DNA from: JBAXZR01 sp041670165
GTDB lineage: Bacteria; Bacillota; Clostridia; Christensenellales; UBA1242
NCBI GenBank assembly: GCA_041670165.1
Contig: JBAXZR010000007.1
Location: 1 to 60,314 of the forward strand
Length of the DNA stretch: 60,314 bases
Direction: 5' to 3'
Both the position numbers and the translations under genes were made by a program. The notes below the pieces were generated by a model. It saw only the letters and a program-made list of their open reading frames with translations. It searched no databases and had not been told where the DNA came from. Shown here one piece after another: positions 27,127 to 36,924 of this stretch. Each line of letters opens with the position of its first letter. Within the stretch, counting starts at the first letter, position 1.

Positions 27127-29595
27127 TTAAATCTTAATAAATTTTTTATAAATAACTAAATTTATTTCACTTTCTACAGGCGAAGCAAAATTTGCAATAT
27201 CAATTACATATGAACCAATTGTTGAAATTGAATTCAAAATATATAGTTCACTTGCCGTTGTGAAATTTGCTATAAGGTTTCCAAAGGCTGTTAAAGAAGT
27301 AAGACCGCTAGCAATTGTTGGAGAATCAATAATTACTGTTTTAAGATTTACACAATCTTCAAATGATGCACTTACAATATTATTAACTTCAGAAGAAATT
27401 GTTACACTTGTAAGAGCGGAACAACCATAGAATGAACTGTCATCAATAACTGTTAAACTGTTAGGGAAAACCAAAGAAACAAGCGAAGTACAACAATAAA
27501 AAGCACCAACACCAATATATTTTAGATTGTCAGAGAAAATTATTGATGCAAGACTGCTACAAGACAAAAATGCACAATAATCAATACTTTCAACACTGTT
27601 TGGAATTGTTATGCTCAAAAGCCCTGAACATTGGCTAAATGCAGATTCTGAAATGTTTTTTAGTCCTGTTGAAAGTGATATATTCACAAGTTTGCTACAA
27701 GAAGCAAAAGCATAAGTTCCAACAATAGTTACACTATTTGGCAAAATCAAACTTGTAAGATTGCTACAGCCATAAAAAGCACTGTTTCCAATATAAATTA
27801 AGCCCTCTGGAATTGATATTTCTGTTAAATTTGTTTTTGAATAAAAAGCTCCTCCAGCAATTGCTTTTGTTCCTTCAGTAATTGTGATTGAAGTTTCTAT
27901 CGGCATTGTTCCTTTGTATATCAACAAAACATTTCCAGCATAAACAACTCCATCACTTTTTCCATTAAGCCAAGCTGTGTTAAAGAATGTGTCAGAACCA
28001 ACATTTACCAAACTTTCTGGAATGGTAACATTAGTCAAATTTGTGCTACCATAAAAGCAATATGAACCAATTGTTGTAACACCCTCAGGGATTGTTATGC
28101 TTGTTAAATTTGCGAAATTTCTGAAAGCATTTGTTGCAATGGCTTTTGTTTCTGAATTCAAAATTATTTCTGTGCTGGCTGGCATTGTTCCTTTGTATGT
28201 ATACGCAACATTTCCCGCATACACAACACCATCAGATTGGCTCGAATACCAACCTGTAGCATTAAATGCACTTCCACCAATTGTTGTAACATTGCTTAAG
28301 TCAGAAAAACTTGTGAGAAGTGAGCAACCACTGAACGCATATGCTCCAATTTCTGTAAGGCTAGTAGGAATAACAACACTTGTAAGAGCTGAACAACCAT
28401 CAAAAGCATGCTCTCCAATTCCTTTTGTGCCCCCAGCAATAATGACTGTTTTAAGAGAAGTAGGCACGCTTGAGCCACCAGCAGAATAAGAAGTTCCGCC
28501 AAAGAAATATCTTAAAAAGCTATTGTTACAAGGATTGTTACAATATGGAAATTTGAAAGGTGCTGACAATGTTTCAAGCGAAGTGCAACCATTCAAAACA
28601 TTTGTTCCAATGGTTGTTACACTGGAAGGAATAACAACACTTGTTAGCCCTGTGCAATCTTTGAATGCATCGTTAGGAATTGTTGTAACAGGTATCCAAT
28701 TATATTTTTCAGGAATTTCAACAGTTCCAACAGGTGTTCCATTTTTTGAAACTGCATATTCTTTTCCAGAATTTATGCTAGATAGAGTTATGTTGTCAGG
28801 ATTACCAAATTTGGCATAAACCAAAGAATCTCCAGTGTATGGAAATTGAATTTTTTGTGTCATTAATTCGTCTGAATATAATCCATAGAAAGCTGGTTGT
28901 CCGTCAACAGAAAGTTCAGGCAAGTTTTCTTCAGTAAGTGGTTGTGAAGTTTCAACTGAAGCAATTTCACCACTTCCAGTGTTAAAGGAAAAACCAACCA
29001 AAGGTTTTGCAACATTCCTTAATGTTGTGTTGAAAGCATTATTGAATGAATTAACACTTTTCCCTGTGTCGCTGATTTTCAATGTTAAAACTATTGTTGC
29101 AGTTTTTAAAGGTTCAACTGCAATTTCGCCACTTATATAAGAAACATTTTCAACTGGCACTGAATTGTTGATTGAAAACTTACAAGTTCTGTCTATGTTT
29201 GTATTTCCCAAATTTACACCGTTAAAATCAGTGTATGACTGATTGTTAAGTTCAAATGTAAGTGATCGTTCGTCTGAATTATTAACAATTGTGAGTGTGA
29301 TTACAATTGGTTCTATTTCTTCATCAAATTCCATGGCTGAGCCAATTGCCCATGAACCAAGTTTTCCTTCAGCATCTCCAGCAAGTGTTGAAACTGGACC
29401 ATAATTTGCAAAGGTATCCGCTTTTGCACCTGAAACCGAGCCCGATACTGTTGACAAAACATGGATAGATGTGAAATCTACCGTGTTGATTACTGGAAGA
29501 CTTTGAGTTGAAGCAGCCCAAACAGCAAAACCCATAACAACCAAAGCAAGGCACATACTTAGAACAGTCGAAACAATTTTTAATCTTATTTTCAT
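27127..29595 (-). CDS. BspA-like LRR protein, type B
   Basis: The 822-residue protein begins with one hydrophobic segment (residues about 7-29) ending in V-W-A-A-S-T-Q, followed by a beta-rich domain of about 170 residues with I-V-N-N-S-D-E-R-S-L and E-P-L-K-T-A-T-I, a pattern like camelysin/TasA-type secreted proteins. Next come one InlB-like unit (F-Y-G-L-Y, L-V-Y-A-K-F), a linker I-P-E-K-Y-N-W-I-P, many LRR_5 repeats with two S-D-G-V-V-Y-A-G-N inserts, and a C-terminal module ending Y-K-K-F-I-K-I. There is no LPXTG, membrane helix or other anchor at the C-terminus. AGGAG precedes the ATG. Its first 90 residues are almost the same as in the protein at 47974-50469. Confidence 0.88.
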   Translation of the reverse strand: MKIRLKIVSTVLSMCLALVVMGFAVWAASTQSLPVINTVDFTSIHVLSTVSGSVSGAKADTFANYGPVSTLAGDAEGKLGSWAIGSAMEFDEEIEPIVITLTIVNNSDERSLTFELNNQSYTDFNGVNLGNTNIDRTCKFSINNSVPVENVSYISGEIAVEPLKTATIVLTLKISDTGKSVNSFNNAFNTTLRNVAKPLVGFSFNTGSGEIASVETSQPLTEENLPELSVDGQPAFYGLYSDELMTQKIQFPYTGDSLVYAKFGNPDNITLSSINSGKEYAVSKNGTPVGTVEIPEKYNWIPVTTIPNDAFKDCTGLTSVVIPSSVTTIGTNVLNGCTSLETLSAPFKFPYCNNPCNNSFLRYFFGGTSYSAGGSSVPTSLKTVIIAGGTKGIGEHAFDGCSALTSVVIPTSLTEIGAYAFSGCSLLTSFSDLSNVTTIGGSAFNATGWYSSQSDGVVYAGNVAYTYKGTMPASTEIILNSETKAIATNAFRNFANLTSITIPEGVTTIGSYCFYGSTNLTNVTIPESLVNVGSDTFFNTAWLNGKSDGVVYAGNVLLIYKGTMPIETSITITEGTKAIAGGAFYSKTNLTEISIPEGLIYIGNSAFYGCSNLTSLILPNSVTIVGTYAFASCSKLVNISLSTGLKNISESAFSQCSGLLSITIPNSVESIDYCAFLSCSSLASIIFSDNLKYIGVGAFYCCTSLVSLVFPNSLTVIDDSSFYGCSALTSVTISSEVNNIVSASFEDCVNLKTVIIDSPTIASGLTSLTAFGNLIANFTTASELYILNSISTIGSYVIDIANFASPVESEINLVIYKKFIKI

Positions 29596-29676
29596 AATTT
29601 CTCCTATAAAATAGTGGAAAAAATTAGAATTTTTTGGCTCGCGTTCTAAAATATTGTATAAAAATTCTTTAATAAA

Positions 29677-29705
29677 TTTATAACAAATTCAGAAAAAGTT
29701 GTCAA
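29677..29705 (-). promoter_or_regulatory. Promoter of type B gene 27127-29595
   Basis: A perfect TTGACA (minus strand, 29700-29705) and TATAAA (29677-29682) are 17 bases apart. The leader is about 75 bases long. Confidence 0.7.
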
Positions 29706-29742
29706 ACAAATTTTTATTATTGTATAAAATATTTGTTTTTAA

Positions 29743-29780
29743 ATCAAAAAAAATATTGTAACAAAGTTATCACAATATTT
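29743..29780 (-). terminator. Terminator of type B gene 29813-31795
   Basis: On the minus strand AATATTGT/ACAATATT with a 12-base loop is followed by a run of T. It lies about 35 bases after the stop codon. Confidence 0.65.
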
Positions 29781-29812
29781 GTTTTATTCAATATGATAAA
29801 TCAAGTTATTTT

Positions 29813-31795
29813 TTAAATTTTTACAAATTTTCTATAAATTGTTCCATTAACATCAACAGTTCCTTCATCAGAAAAATTTTCAGTGCTTGAAATGTAACTT
29901 CCAATTGTTAAACCATTTTTGATAAATAAAAAATCACCTGTTGAAAAACCACTTAGCAATTTTCCAGCACTATTAATGCTTGTTATGCTTGAAGAAATGG
30001 TGTTTGAGTCAATGATAACTTCAGAAATAACTGCATTGTCAAAAGCATAATAACTAATTGAAGTCAAATTTGAATTCAATGTTAAACTTGTGATATTTGA
30101 ATTTTTAAATGCTTTATAACTAATTGTGGTTACATTATCTTGTAAAATTAAACTTGTTAAAGAGCATTCATAAAAAGCACAATCACCAATTTCAACAACT
30201 TCCTCGGGTATCGTATAGGCTGTGCTACTTATTCCTTTTGGGTAGCAAACAATTTTTGTAGACTCAAAATTGAAAAGAACACCATTGATGGTTTTGAAGG
30301 TTGCACTCAAATTGCTATCAATATAAGCTAGGTTATCGCAACTAACAAACGCAAAATCTCCAATTGTTGTGATTGTTGAAGCAAGATTTATTCTTGTTAA
30401 CAATTTGCAATTAGAAAACGCATAACTTTCAATCAGTTCCACACCAAAAGGGACAGTGTAGATTCCATTTTTTGAATTTGCGCATAGAATAAGGTCAGTA
30501 CCATCTTTACTGAAAACAACATTTTCAACAGATTTGAAATACATACTATTTTCATCAACAATTATTTCAGTTAAAGCAGGGCAAGAATCGAAAGTTTTTA
30601 TGTTTATGTTTCTAATAGTTGAAGGAATAGTTACGCTTGTAAGTCCAGTTGTTCCACAAAAAGAATATGGACATAGGGTTCTGACACCATGTGGAATCGA
30701 GTAACTTGCTTGTCTACCACTTGGGTATGCATATAATTGTTCTTGACTTTTGCTTAGAAGCACTCCGTCAAGAGCAGTGAATACTGTGTTATCACAATCA
30801 ACAGCAAAAGTTGTGAAATTTGGACAATTGTTAAAACAATTATTTGTAAATGTATTTAATGAAGAAGGAATTGTTATTGAAGAAATTTGAAGCCCAGAAA
30901 AACCATTTTCTTTAATTTTTGATACAGGCAACCAGTTATATTTTTCAGGAATTTCAATGTTTCCAGAAATCAATCCACTTGAAGCAACTTCATACGAATT
31001 AAATTCTGGCATCAAAGAAAAAGTCAAGTTTGTTGGATTTTCAATTTTGGCATACAAGGTTGTTTGTGAACTTGAATAAGGAAAATGAACTTTGTTAGTG
31101 AGTTCAACATCTTTATACAATCCATAAAAAGCTGGTTGTTCGTCATTCGTCAATTGTGGTATTTCTGAATTTAAAAGTTTTTTTCGTGAAGAAAATGTTG
31201 CAATTTGATTTTGTCCGTCCATAAACTTATATTCATAAACATATTCATCAAGAGTAATATTAAGATCATTAACAAAGCTTTTTACACCTTTTGAAGAGTC
31301 AATAATTTTTAATGTAAAAATGACTTCTGCAGTTTTTGTTGGTTCAATGCAAAAAATGTTGCTAGTTAAATTTGCATTTGATATTCGCTCAAAATTGCTA
31401 ACTGAATATTTTGCAGTTCTTTCAACATTGCTGTTTGAATAGTCAAAAGTAGTATATTTGTTGTCTTCAATTCCAACCGAAACTGTAAATTCAGTTGAAT
31501 TGTTTACGATGATAAGAGAAATTGTTATTGGTTCTTCCGTATTGTAAAACTCTAAATTTGTTGACCAAGGATTAAGCACAGCATTAACATCATTAGCAAC
31601 GATTGTTCTTGGACCATATGTTTTGTATGTTCCTGCCTTTGCTCCTTCAATATCACCTGTAATTGTGCATGAAACTTCTTCAAAATTGAAAGCTGTTTCA
31701 TTAGATACATTAATTTTAATTGATAACCAAACAAAAGTACAAACCAAGGCTATTAATGGAATCATAATAAGCACAAATACCTTTTTGTTTTTCAT
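29813..31795 (-). CDS. BspA-like LRR protein, type B, divergent member
   Basis: The 660-residue protein shares the type B plan: one N-terminal hydrophobic segment (about residues 5-26), the camelysin-like beta domain (I-V-N-N-S-T-E-F, E-P-T-K-T-A-E-V-I), one InlB-like unit (F-Y-G-L-Y, L-Y-A-K-I), I-P-E-K-Y-N-W-L-P, a shorter LRR array rich in D-G-V-L-L/D-L-I-L-C islands, and the C-terminal module ending Y-R-K-F-V-K-I. It lacks the V-W-A-A-S-T-Q text after the hydrophobic segment, which reads V-W-L-S-I-K-I-N instead, so processing may differ. The ATG follows AAAGGAG with a 10-base gap. The gene lies directly upstream of another type B gene, each with its own promoter. Confidence 0.87.
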   Translation of the reverse strand: MKNKKVFVLIMIPLIALVCTFVWLSIKINVSNETAFNFEEVSCTITGDIEGAKAGTYKTYGPRTIVANDVNAVLNPWSTNLEFYNTEEPITISLIIVNNSTEFTVSVGIEDNKYTTFDYSNSNVERTAKYSVSNFERISNANLTSNIFCIEPTKTAEVIFTLKIIDSSKGVKSFVNDLNITLDEYVYEYKFMDGQNQIATFSSRKKLLNSEIPQLTNDEQPAFYGLYKDVELTNKVHFPYSSSQTTLYAKIENPTNLTFSLMPEFNSYEVASSGLISGNIEIPEKYNWLPVSKIKENGFSGLQISSITIPSSLNTFTNNCFNNCPNFTTFAVDCDNTVFTALDGVLLSKSQEQLYAYPSGRQASYSIPHGVRTLCPYSFCGTTGLTSVTIPSTIRNINIKTFDSCPALTEIIVDENSMYFKSVENVVFSKDGTDLILCANSKNGIYTVPFGVELIESYAFSNCKLLTRINLASTITTIGDFAFVSCDNLAYIDSNLSATFKTINGVLFNFESTKIVCYPKGISSTAYTIPEEVVEIGDCAFYECSLTSLILQDNVTTISYKAFKNSNITSLTLNSNLTSISYYAFDNAVISEVIIDSNTISSSITSINSAGKLLSGFSTGDFLFIKNGLTIGSYISSTENFSDEGTVDVNGTIYRKFVKI

Positions 31796-31840
31796 TCGTT
31801 TGTAACTCCTTTGTGATTTAACATTTTAATATATGTTGTT

Positions 31841-31869
31841 TGTATACCATTTTTAAACAAATATGTCAA
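31841..31869 (-). promoter_or_regulatory. Promoter of type B gene 29813-31795
   Basis: A perfect TTGACA (minus strand, 31864-31869) and TATACA (31841-31846) are 17 bases apart, the same layout as in two other type B genes. Confidence 0.65.
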
Positions 31870-31940
31870 TCTGTCTATTTGTTTTAATATTTTAATTTTT
31901 TTGATTTTGTATCATTCGTTCCTTTGTTTTGCAATAAATA

Positions 31941-32046
31941 TTTCTTTAATTTCTTACTTCATTTTTTTGTTTTTCATTTCTTTGATTTTTTCATTCATTT
32001 CTTTGATTTTTTCAACAATTATTTAAACAAATATTTCTTTGATTTT
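31941..32046. repeat. Degenerate T-rich short repeats
   Basis: The 13-base unit TTTCTTTGATTTT occurs at 31977, 31998 and 32034, with a variant at 31941. Read on the minus strand, the middle part could encode a short K/E-rich helix (E-K-I-K-E-M-N-E-K-I-K-E-M-K), but a stop lies just upstream and there is no ribosome binding site. It may be a remnant of a coiled-coil gene or simple sequence drift. Confidence 0.4.
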
Positions 32047-32082
32047 CTACAAACATTTCTGAAACAATCAATTTTTTAAACT

Positions 32083-32117
32083 AAAAAAAATTACTCTTGC
32101 TTGAGTAATTTTTTTGG
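32083..32117 (-). terminator. Terminator of the gatCAB operon
   Basis: A strong stem AAAAATTACTC/GAGTAATTTTT with a 6-base loop and a T-run on the minus strand lies just after the gatB stop. Confidence 0.85.
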
Positions 32118-32123
32118 TTAATT

Positions 32124-33545
32124 TTATTTATTTAAAATGCTTTTAAGCAACGAGGTTGAAAGTTCAGCATTTGCCTTACCTTTTGTTTCTTTCATAACTT
32201 GTCCAACAAAGAAACGCAAAACTTTTTCTGGATCACTAGGGTAATCTTCAACTGCTTTTTGGTTGCTAACAATTACTTTGTTAATAATTTCATTCAATTC
32301 GCTCTCTGAAATACCATCAAGCCAGCCATTTTTTTCTGCTGTATCATGAGCATCAAGGTTTGTTCTCCAAATCTTGGCAAAAAGTTCTTTTGCGTTTACT
32401 CTGGAAATCTTTTTGGTGTCAAGCAAATTAATTATTGTTGAAAGTTGCTTTGGAGTTAGTGGCATGGACTCATTTTCAGGCTCTTCTTTGAGCTTTCCAA
32501 GAATGTCAACCATAATCCAATTTGAAAGGGCTTTTTTGTTTTCACAAAAATTACCGCAAGCATCAAAAAAATCAGAAATTTCTTTTTTTGAAGTAAGAAT
32601 TTCAGCGTCATATTTTGGAAGCCCAAATTCACTCATGTATTTTTCTTTTCTTTTTTCAGGCATAAGTGGAAGCGACTTTGAAATGTCTTGAACAGTGCTT
32701 TTGTTGATTTTGACCCACAAGAGATCAGGATCAGGGAAATAACGATAATCTTGTGAAGTTTCTTTTGAACGCATTGCTTGACTTCTACCTTTGTTATCAT
32801 CCCATTTGCGTGTTTCTTGTTTGATTACTCCGCCACTCTCAACAATTTCAATTTGTCTTTTTCTTTCAAATTCAATTGCTCTTGAAACCATTTTGAAACT
32901 GTTTAGGTTTTTCATTTCAGTTCTTGTTCCAAGTTTGGAAGAACCAACTTCACGAATTGAAAGATTGACATCGCAACGCATTCCACCTTCTTCCATTTTG
33001 CAATCTGCAATGCCAGCGTACACATAAGTTGCTTGCAATTTGCTCAAAAATTCAATTGCTTCTTCTGAAGTTGAAATGTCAGGTTCAGTTACGGATTCAA
33101 TGAGTGGAACACCCCCTCGATTGTAATCAATGAGAGTTCCAATTGCTTCACTTCTGTGAACAAGCTTTCCAGCATCTTCTTCAAGATGAATACGATTAAG
33201 TCTGATAACTTTGCCACTGTCAAGAACAATTTTTCCACCAACGCAAATAGGTTTTTCTAGTTGTGAAATTTGATAAGCTTTTGCAAGATCAGGATAAAAA
33301 TAATTTTTTCTTTCAAAAATTGCTATGTCATTAATTTCTGAGCCTACGGCAAGCCCTGCTTTGATTGCTTTTTCAACTGCACTTTTGTTAAGAACTGGAA
33401 GAGCTCCCGGCATACCTGTGCAAACAGGGCAACAGTTTGTGTTTGGAAGAGAGCCAAATTGATTTTTGCAGGAACAAAACACTTTTGTGTTTGTTTTTAA
33501 TTCAACATGAATTTCAAGACCGATGACGGTTTCATAATTTTTCAT
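32124..33545 (-). CDS. gatB: Asp/Glu-tRNA amidotransferase subunit B
   Basis: GatB binds the mischarged tRNA and activates its Asp or Glu for amidation in the GatCAB complex. The 473-residue chain starts with the conserved E-T-V-I-G-L-E-I-H-V-E-L and has the zinc-site cysteines (C-S-C and C-C-P-V-C), the kinase-like core and the C-terminal helical and YqeY-like tail domains. The length is normal. Its ATG overlaps the TGA stop of gatA by four bases, showing translational coupling. A strong terminator closes the operon. Confidence 0.97.
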   Translation of the reverse strand: MKNYETVIGLEIHVELKTNTKVFCSCKNQFGSLPNTNCCPVCTGMPGALPVLNKSAVEKAIKAGLAVGSEINDIAIFERKNYFYPDLAKAYQISQLEKPICVGGKIVLDSGKVIRLNRIHLEEDAGKLVHRSEAIGTLIDYNRGGVPLIESVTEPDISTSEEAIEFLSKLQATYVYAGIADCKMEEGGMRCDVNLSIREVGSSKLGTRTEMKNLNSFKMVSRAIEFERKRQIEIVESGGVIKQETRKWDDNKGRSQAMRSKETSQDYRYFPDPDLLWVKINKSTVQDISKSLPLMPEKRKEKYMSEFGLPKYDAEILTSKKEISDFFDACGNFCENKKALSNWIMVDILGKLKEEPENESMPLTPKQLSTIINLLDTKKISRVNAKELFAKIWRTNLDAHDTAEKNGWLDGISESELNEIINKVIVSNQKAVEDYPSDPEKVLRFFVGQVMKETKGKANAELSTSLLKSILNK

Positions 33546-34981
33546 TTGCTTTCCCCCTTCAAAAGTCTTTCAACAGCAAAGGCCGAATCAAACATTTTAG
33601 GCTCGCAAAGCTTGTTTGCAATTATTTGAATTCCAAGTGGCAAACCTTTTTCGCCCTTTCCACAAGGAATACTAATTGCAGGGACTCCAGTTATGTTTGC
33701 AGTGATTGTGAACAAATCTTCAACCCACATTGCAATTGGGTCGCCAATTTTTTCACCAATTTTAAATGCTTCACCAGCTGCAGTTGGCATCATGATAACA
33801 TCGCATTTTTCAAAAGATTCTTGCATTTCTTTTGAAAGAATTCTTTGCATGCGTTTAGCCTTTAAATAGTAAGCATCATAATAAGCAGAAGAAAGAACAA
33901 AATTGCCAAGCATAATGCGTTTTTTAACTTCTTTTCCAAAGCCTTCAGTACGACTTTTTGCATATATTTCATCAACATTTTTGCAGTTTTCAGCACGGCG
34001 AGTGTATTTGACTCCATCAAATCTTCCAAGATTGCTTGTTGCTTCCGCTGGAGCAATTACATAATAAACTGCTGGACAAAGCTCAAAATTTGGAAAAGGA
34101 ATGTCAACAATTTTTGCGCCATTCTTTTTTAACATGTCAAAAAACTTGTTGTAAACAAGAACATCTTTCATTGTTGAAATGCAATTTTTTACTTCATTAA
34201 ACACGCCAATTTTTAAGCCTTTTAAACTTGTTTCATGTTTAAGCATGTTTGGAACATTTTCAACAAGAGTTGTACTGTCATGTTTATCGTTTCCAGAAAT
34301 TATTTCCATGATAAGAGCATTGTCTTCAACAGACTTTGAAAAAATACCGACTTGTTCAAGACTGCTTGCATATGCAATAACACCATATCTTGAAATTCGT
34401 CCATATGTTGGTTTGCTTCCCACAATTCCTTGAAAAGAAGCGGGTTGTCTTACACTGCCACCAGTGTCAGAGCCAAGAGCGGCCATGCAAAGAGAAGCAG
34501 CAACACCAGTTGCACTTCCACCACTTGAACCACCTGGAACAAGATCATCGCCAAGAGCATTCAAAGTGTTGCCATAGGCACTATTCTCTGTTGAAGAGCC
34601 CATTGCAAACTCGTCCATGTTTGTTCTGCCGAGAAAAATTATTCCTGCCTTAGCAAGTTTTTCAATCACCGTTGCATTGTATGGAGCAACAAACTTTTTT
34701 AAAAAGTTTGAGCCAGCCGAAGCAATTTTGCCTTTGATAAGAATGTTGTCTTTAATGAGCATAGGAATGCCAGCATACTTTGGCACACTTTCTCCATTAG
34801 CTATTTTAAGGTCATATTCTTTTGCTATGTTGATTGCATCTGGAAAAGTTTCCAAAACTGCATTTAGTTTTTTTGTTTTTTCAATTCTGTCAAAAAAGAA
34901 CTCCACAACTTCTTGACATGTAATTTTTTTGTCTTGTATTTGTTTTTCAAGCTCATTGATGCTGAGTTTTGTTATATCCAT
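33542..34981 (-). CDS. gatA: Asp/Glu-tRNA amidotransferase subunit A
   Basis: GatA is the glutaminase of the complex and delivers ammonia to GatB. The 479-residue protein has the amidase-signature triad K77 (L-I-K-D-N), S152 (G-G-S-S-G-G-S-A) and S176 (D-T-G-G-S-V-R-Q-P), matching the known spacing. The Shine-Dalgarno AAGGAG is 13 bases from the ATG, longer than usual; an in-frame ATA directly before the ATG would be 10 bases away. The gene follows gatC after 40 bases and ends in TGA inside gatB. Confidence 0.97.
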   Translation of the reverse strand: MDITKLSINELEKQIQDKKITCQEVVEFFFDRIEKTKKLNAVLETFPDAINIAKEYDLKIANGESVPKYAGIPMLIKDNILIKGKIASAGSNFLKKFVAPYNATVIEKLAKAGIIFLGRTNMDEFAMGSSTENSAYGNTLNALGDDLVPGGSSGGSATGVAASLCMAALGSDTGGSVRQPASFQGIVGSKPTYGRISRYGVIAYASSLEQVGIFSKSVEDNALIMEIISGNDKHDSTTLVENVPNMLKHETSLKGLKIGVFNEVKNCISTMKDVLVYNKFFDMLKKNGAKIVDIPFPNFELCPAVYYVIAPAEATSNLGRFDGVKYTRRAENCKNVDEIYAKSRTEGFGKEVKKRIMLGNFVLSSAYYDAYYLKAKRMQRILSKEMQESFEKCDVIMMPTAAGEAFKIGEKIGDPIAMWVEDLFTITANITGVPAISIPCGKGEKGLPLGIQIIANKLCEPKMFDSAFAVERLLKGESK

Positions 34982-35021
34982 TATATCAGTTATTCTCCTT
35001 AATATTGTGGTGATTTAAACA

Positions 35022-35309
35022 TTATTCCATCATTTTTGGAACGCAAAAAGAACCACTTTTTGATTTTGGGCTGTTTAAAAGAACTTCTGATTGAGGCAAA
35101 CTTTCTTCTGCCGAATCTTCTCTTAAATCATCAAACTCAACTGTTCTTTCTTCAAGTTTTTTTTCGTCAATTTTGGCATCAACAATTTTTTGCACAAAAC
35201 CAACAATGCTTTCAAATTCTTTGGCAAAGCTATCAAGTTCTTCTTCTTTAAAATTTAATGCACTTAATGTTGCAAGCCTTTGAATTTCTTGTTTTGAAAA
35301 TGAAATCAT
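35022..35309 (-). CDS. gatC: Asp/Glu-tRNA amidotransferase subunit C
   Basis: GatC is the small clamp that holds GatA and GatB together. The 95-residue protein has the family layout: two N-terminal helices (I-Q-R-L-A-T-L-S-A-L) and a C-terminal extended part (V-E-F-D-D-L-R-E-D, ending V-P-K-M-M-E). AAGGA precedes the ATG. It is the first gene of gatC-gatA-gatB. Confidence 0.94.
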   Translation of the reverse strand: MISFSKQEIQRLATLSALNFKEEELDSFAKEFESIVGFVQKIVDAKIDEKKLEERTVEFDDLREDSAEESLPQSEVLLNSPKSKSGSFCVPKMME

Positions 35310-35631
35310 ATATTTTTCCTTTTAACTAGTTTTAAAATAACAAATTGATTATATCTTATATTTTTAATAAATCAAATCAATTTTAAAGAACTTCCCTCAA
35401 AAGCTCTTTAGCCCTTAAAGGAAGTTTTTCTAATTTAATTATTTTTTATAATAATATAATAGAACTCTTATCAAGATTTATCTTTTAGTTGCCACTGGAA
35501 TTAGTAATATTATTTTTTAAAATTTTAAAAATATAATCGTTGAAATTTTTTTCTCTATCTACTTTTTTTAAAAAATTATAAAATTTTTATTACAAGTGTT
35601 AATTAATGAGTTTTAAATCATATTATTTTTT
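35310..35631. other. aspS-gatC intergenic region
   Basis: No gene is seen. The stretch is AT-rich with an imperfect hairpin at 35388-35429 (arms AACTTCC and GGAAGTT, 25-base loop), which might end the aspS transcript or control gatC. Confidence 0.4.
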
Positions 35632-36924
35632 CTATGGATTAAGTCTTGTTGGTCCACGAAAAATAAACATACTTTCCTTGATTGTTGGAAGATTTAACAT
35701 GAGTAACATAAGTCTGTCAACTCCAATTCCCATACCGCCGTGTGGTGGAGCTCCATATTTAAAGAAGTCAAGATAAAATCCTATGCCTTCCATTGTTAAT
35801 CCTTTACCAAGAGCTTGCTCTTTAAGAATGTTGTAGCGATGTTCTCTTTGAGCTCCTGATGTAATTTCCATACCTTTCCAATACAAATCAAAAGTTTTTG
35901 TTACTTGTGGACGATCTTCATATTGCATGCTGTAGAAAGGACGAATTTCTTTTGGATAGTCAGATATAAAAATGAACTCATGCCCAGTTTTTTCTTTGAA
36001 ATAAGAAGTTAAAAGTTTTTCACTTTCAGCATCTAAATCGCTTCCATAATCCATTTCATAGTCAAGATTTTTCAAAATTTCATAAGCCTTGTCCATTGTT
36101 ACTCTTGGAAAAGGAAGTGAAGGAACAACAACATCAACACCAAGAAGTGCTTTTATTCTTTCGCCATGTTTTTCTTTGACTTTGGCTATGGCATAATGAA
36201 GCATTTCTTCTTCCATTTTCATAACATCTTCATGAGACTCAATGAAACTCATTTCAAAATCAAAACCTGTAAATTCGGTTGTATGTCTACTTGTGAAACT
36301 AGGCTCAGCTCTGAAAACAGGTCCAATTTCAAAAACTCTATCAAAACCACTTGTCATTGCCATTTGTTTGTAAAATTGCGGGCTTTGAGCAAGATATGCT
36401 TTGCGATCAAAATATTGAACTTCAAAAAGTCCTGAACCAGATTCACTTGATGAAGACAAAATTTTTGGAGAGTGAATTTCCAAAAAGTTATTTTGAATCA
36501 TAAATTCTCTCATTGCCTGAACAAGAGTTGTTTCAGCTTCAAAAATAATAGTCTTTTCTGGAGCTCTAAGATCAATCCATCGGTAGTCAAGTCTTTGGTC
36601 AATTGAAGCATCTTTTCCAATTGGACTTACTTCTGCAATTGTTTCAACTTTAAGATTGGTTGGAAAAAGTTCAATTCCTCCAAGCTTAACAAATTCAGAC
36701 TTAACAACATCGCCTTCAACAGAAACAACACTGCCAGAAATTAGTGGAGCTACAAGCTCAGCCATTTCTGGGTGCTTTGCCTTTTCAATTGTGATTTGAA
36801 GAGCACCTGTTATGTCTTTTACAATAAGAAAAAGCATGCTCTTTTGATCACGAATTCTTTCAACCCAGCCTTGCACTTTGACACGGGTATTAGGCTGAAG
36901 AGAGCCAATTCTAGTTCTATCCAT
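35632..36924 (-). CDS. aspS: Aspartyl-tRNA synthetase, archaeal-type (probably non-discriminating)
   Basis: The enzyme charges tRNA with Asp. The chain has only 430 residues, while the bacterial type has about 590 with a GAD insertion that is absent here. It has an N-terminal OB-fold (V-Q-G-W-V-E-R-I-R) and class II motifs: F-R-A-E-P-S-F-T-S-R-H-T-T-E-F motif 2 and G-I-G-V-D-R motif 3. This is the archaeal/eukaryal AspRS2 type, which in several Bacillota also misacylates tRNA-Asn. The gatCAB operon directly downstream would convert that Asp-tRNA-Asn to Asn-tRNA-Asn, so the pair probably forms the indirect Asn route. AGGAACGAG precedes the ATG. Confidence 0.93.
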   Translation of the reverse strand: MDRTRIGSLQPNTRVKVQGWVERIRDQKSMLFLIVKDITGALQITIEKAKHPEMAELVAPLISGSVVSVEGDVVKSEFVKLGGIELFPTNLKVETIAEVSPIGKDASIDQRLDYRWIDLRAPEKTIIFEAETTLVQAMREFMIQNNFLEIHSPKILSSSSESGSGLFEVQYFDRKAYLAQSPQFYKQMAMTSGFDRVFEIGPVFRAEPSFTSRHTTEFTGFDFEMSFIESHEDVMKMEEEMLHYAIAKVKEKHGERIKALLGVDVVVPSLPFPRVTMDKAYEILKNLDYEMDYGSDLDAESEKLLTSYFKEKTGHEFIFISDYPKEIRPFYSMQYEDRPQVTKTFDLYWKGMEITSGAQREHRYNILKEQALGKGLTMEGIGFYLDFFKYGAPPHGGMGIGVDRLMLLMLNLPTIKESMFIFRGPTRLNP

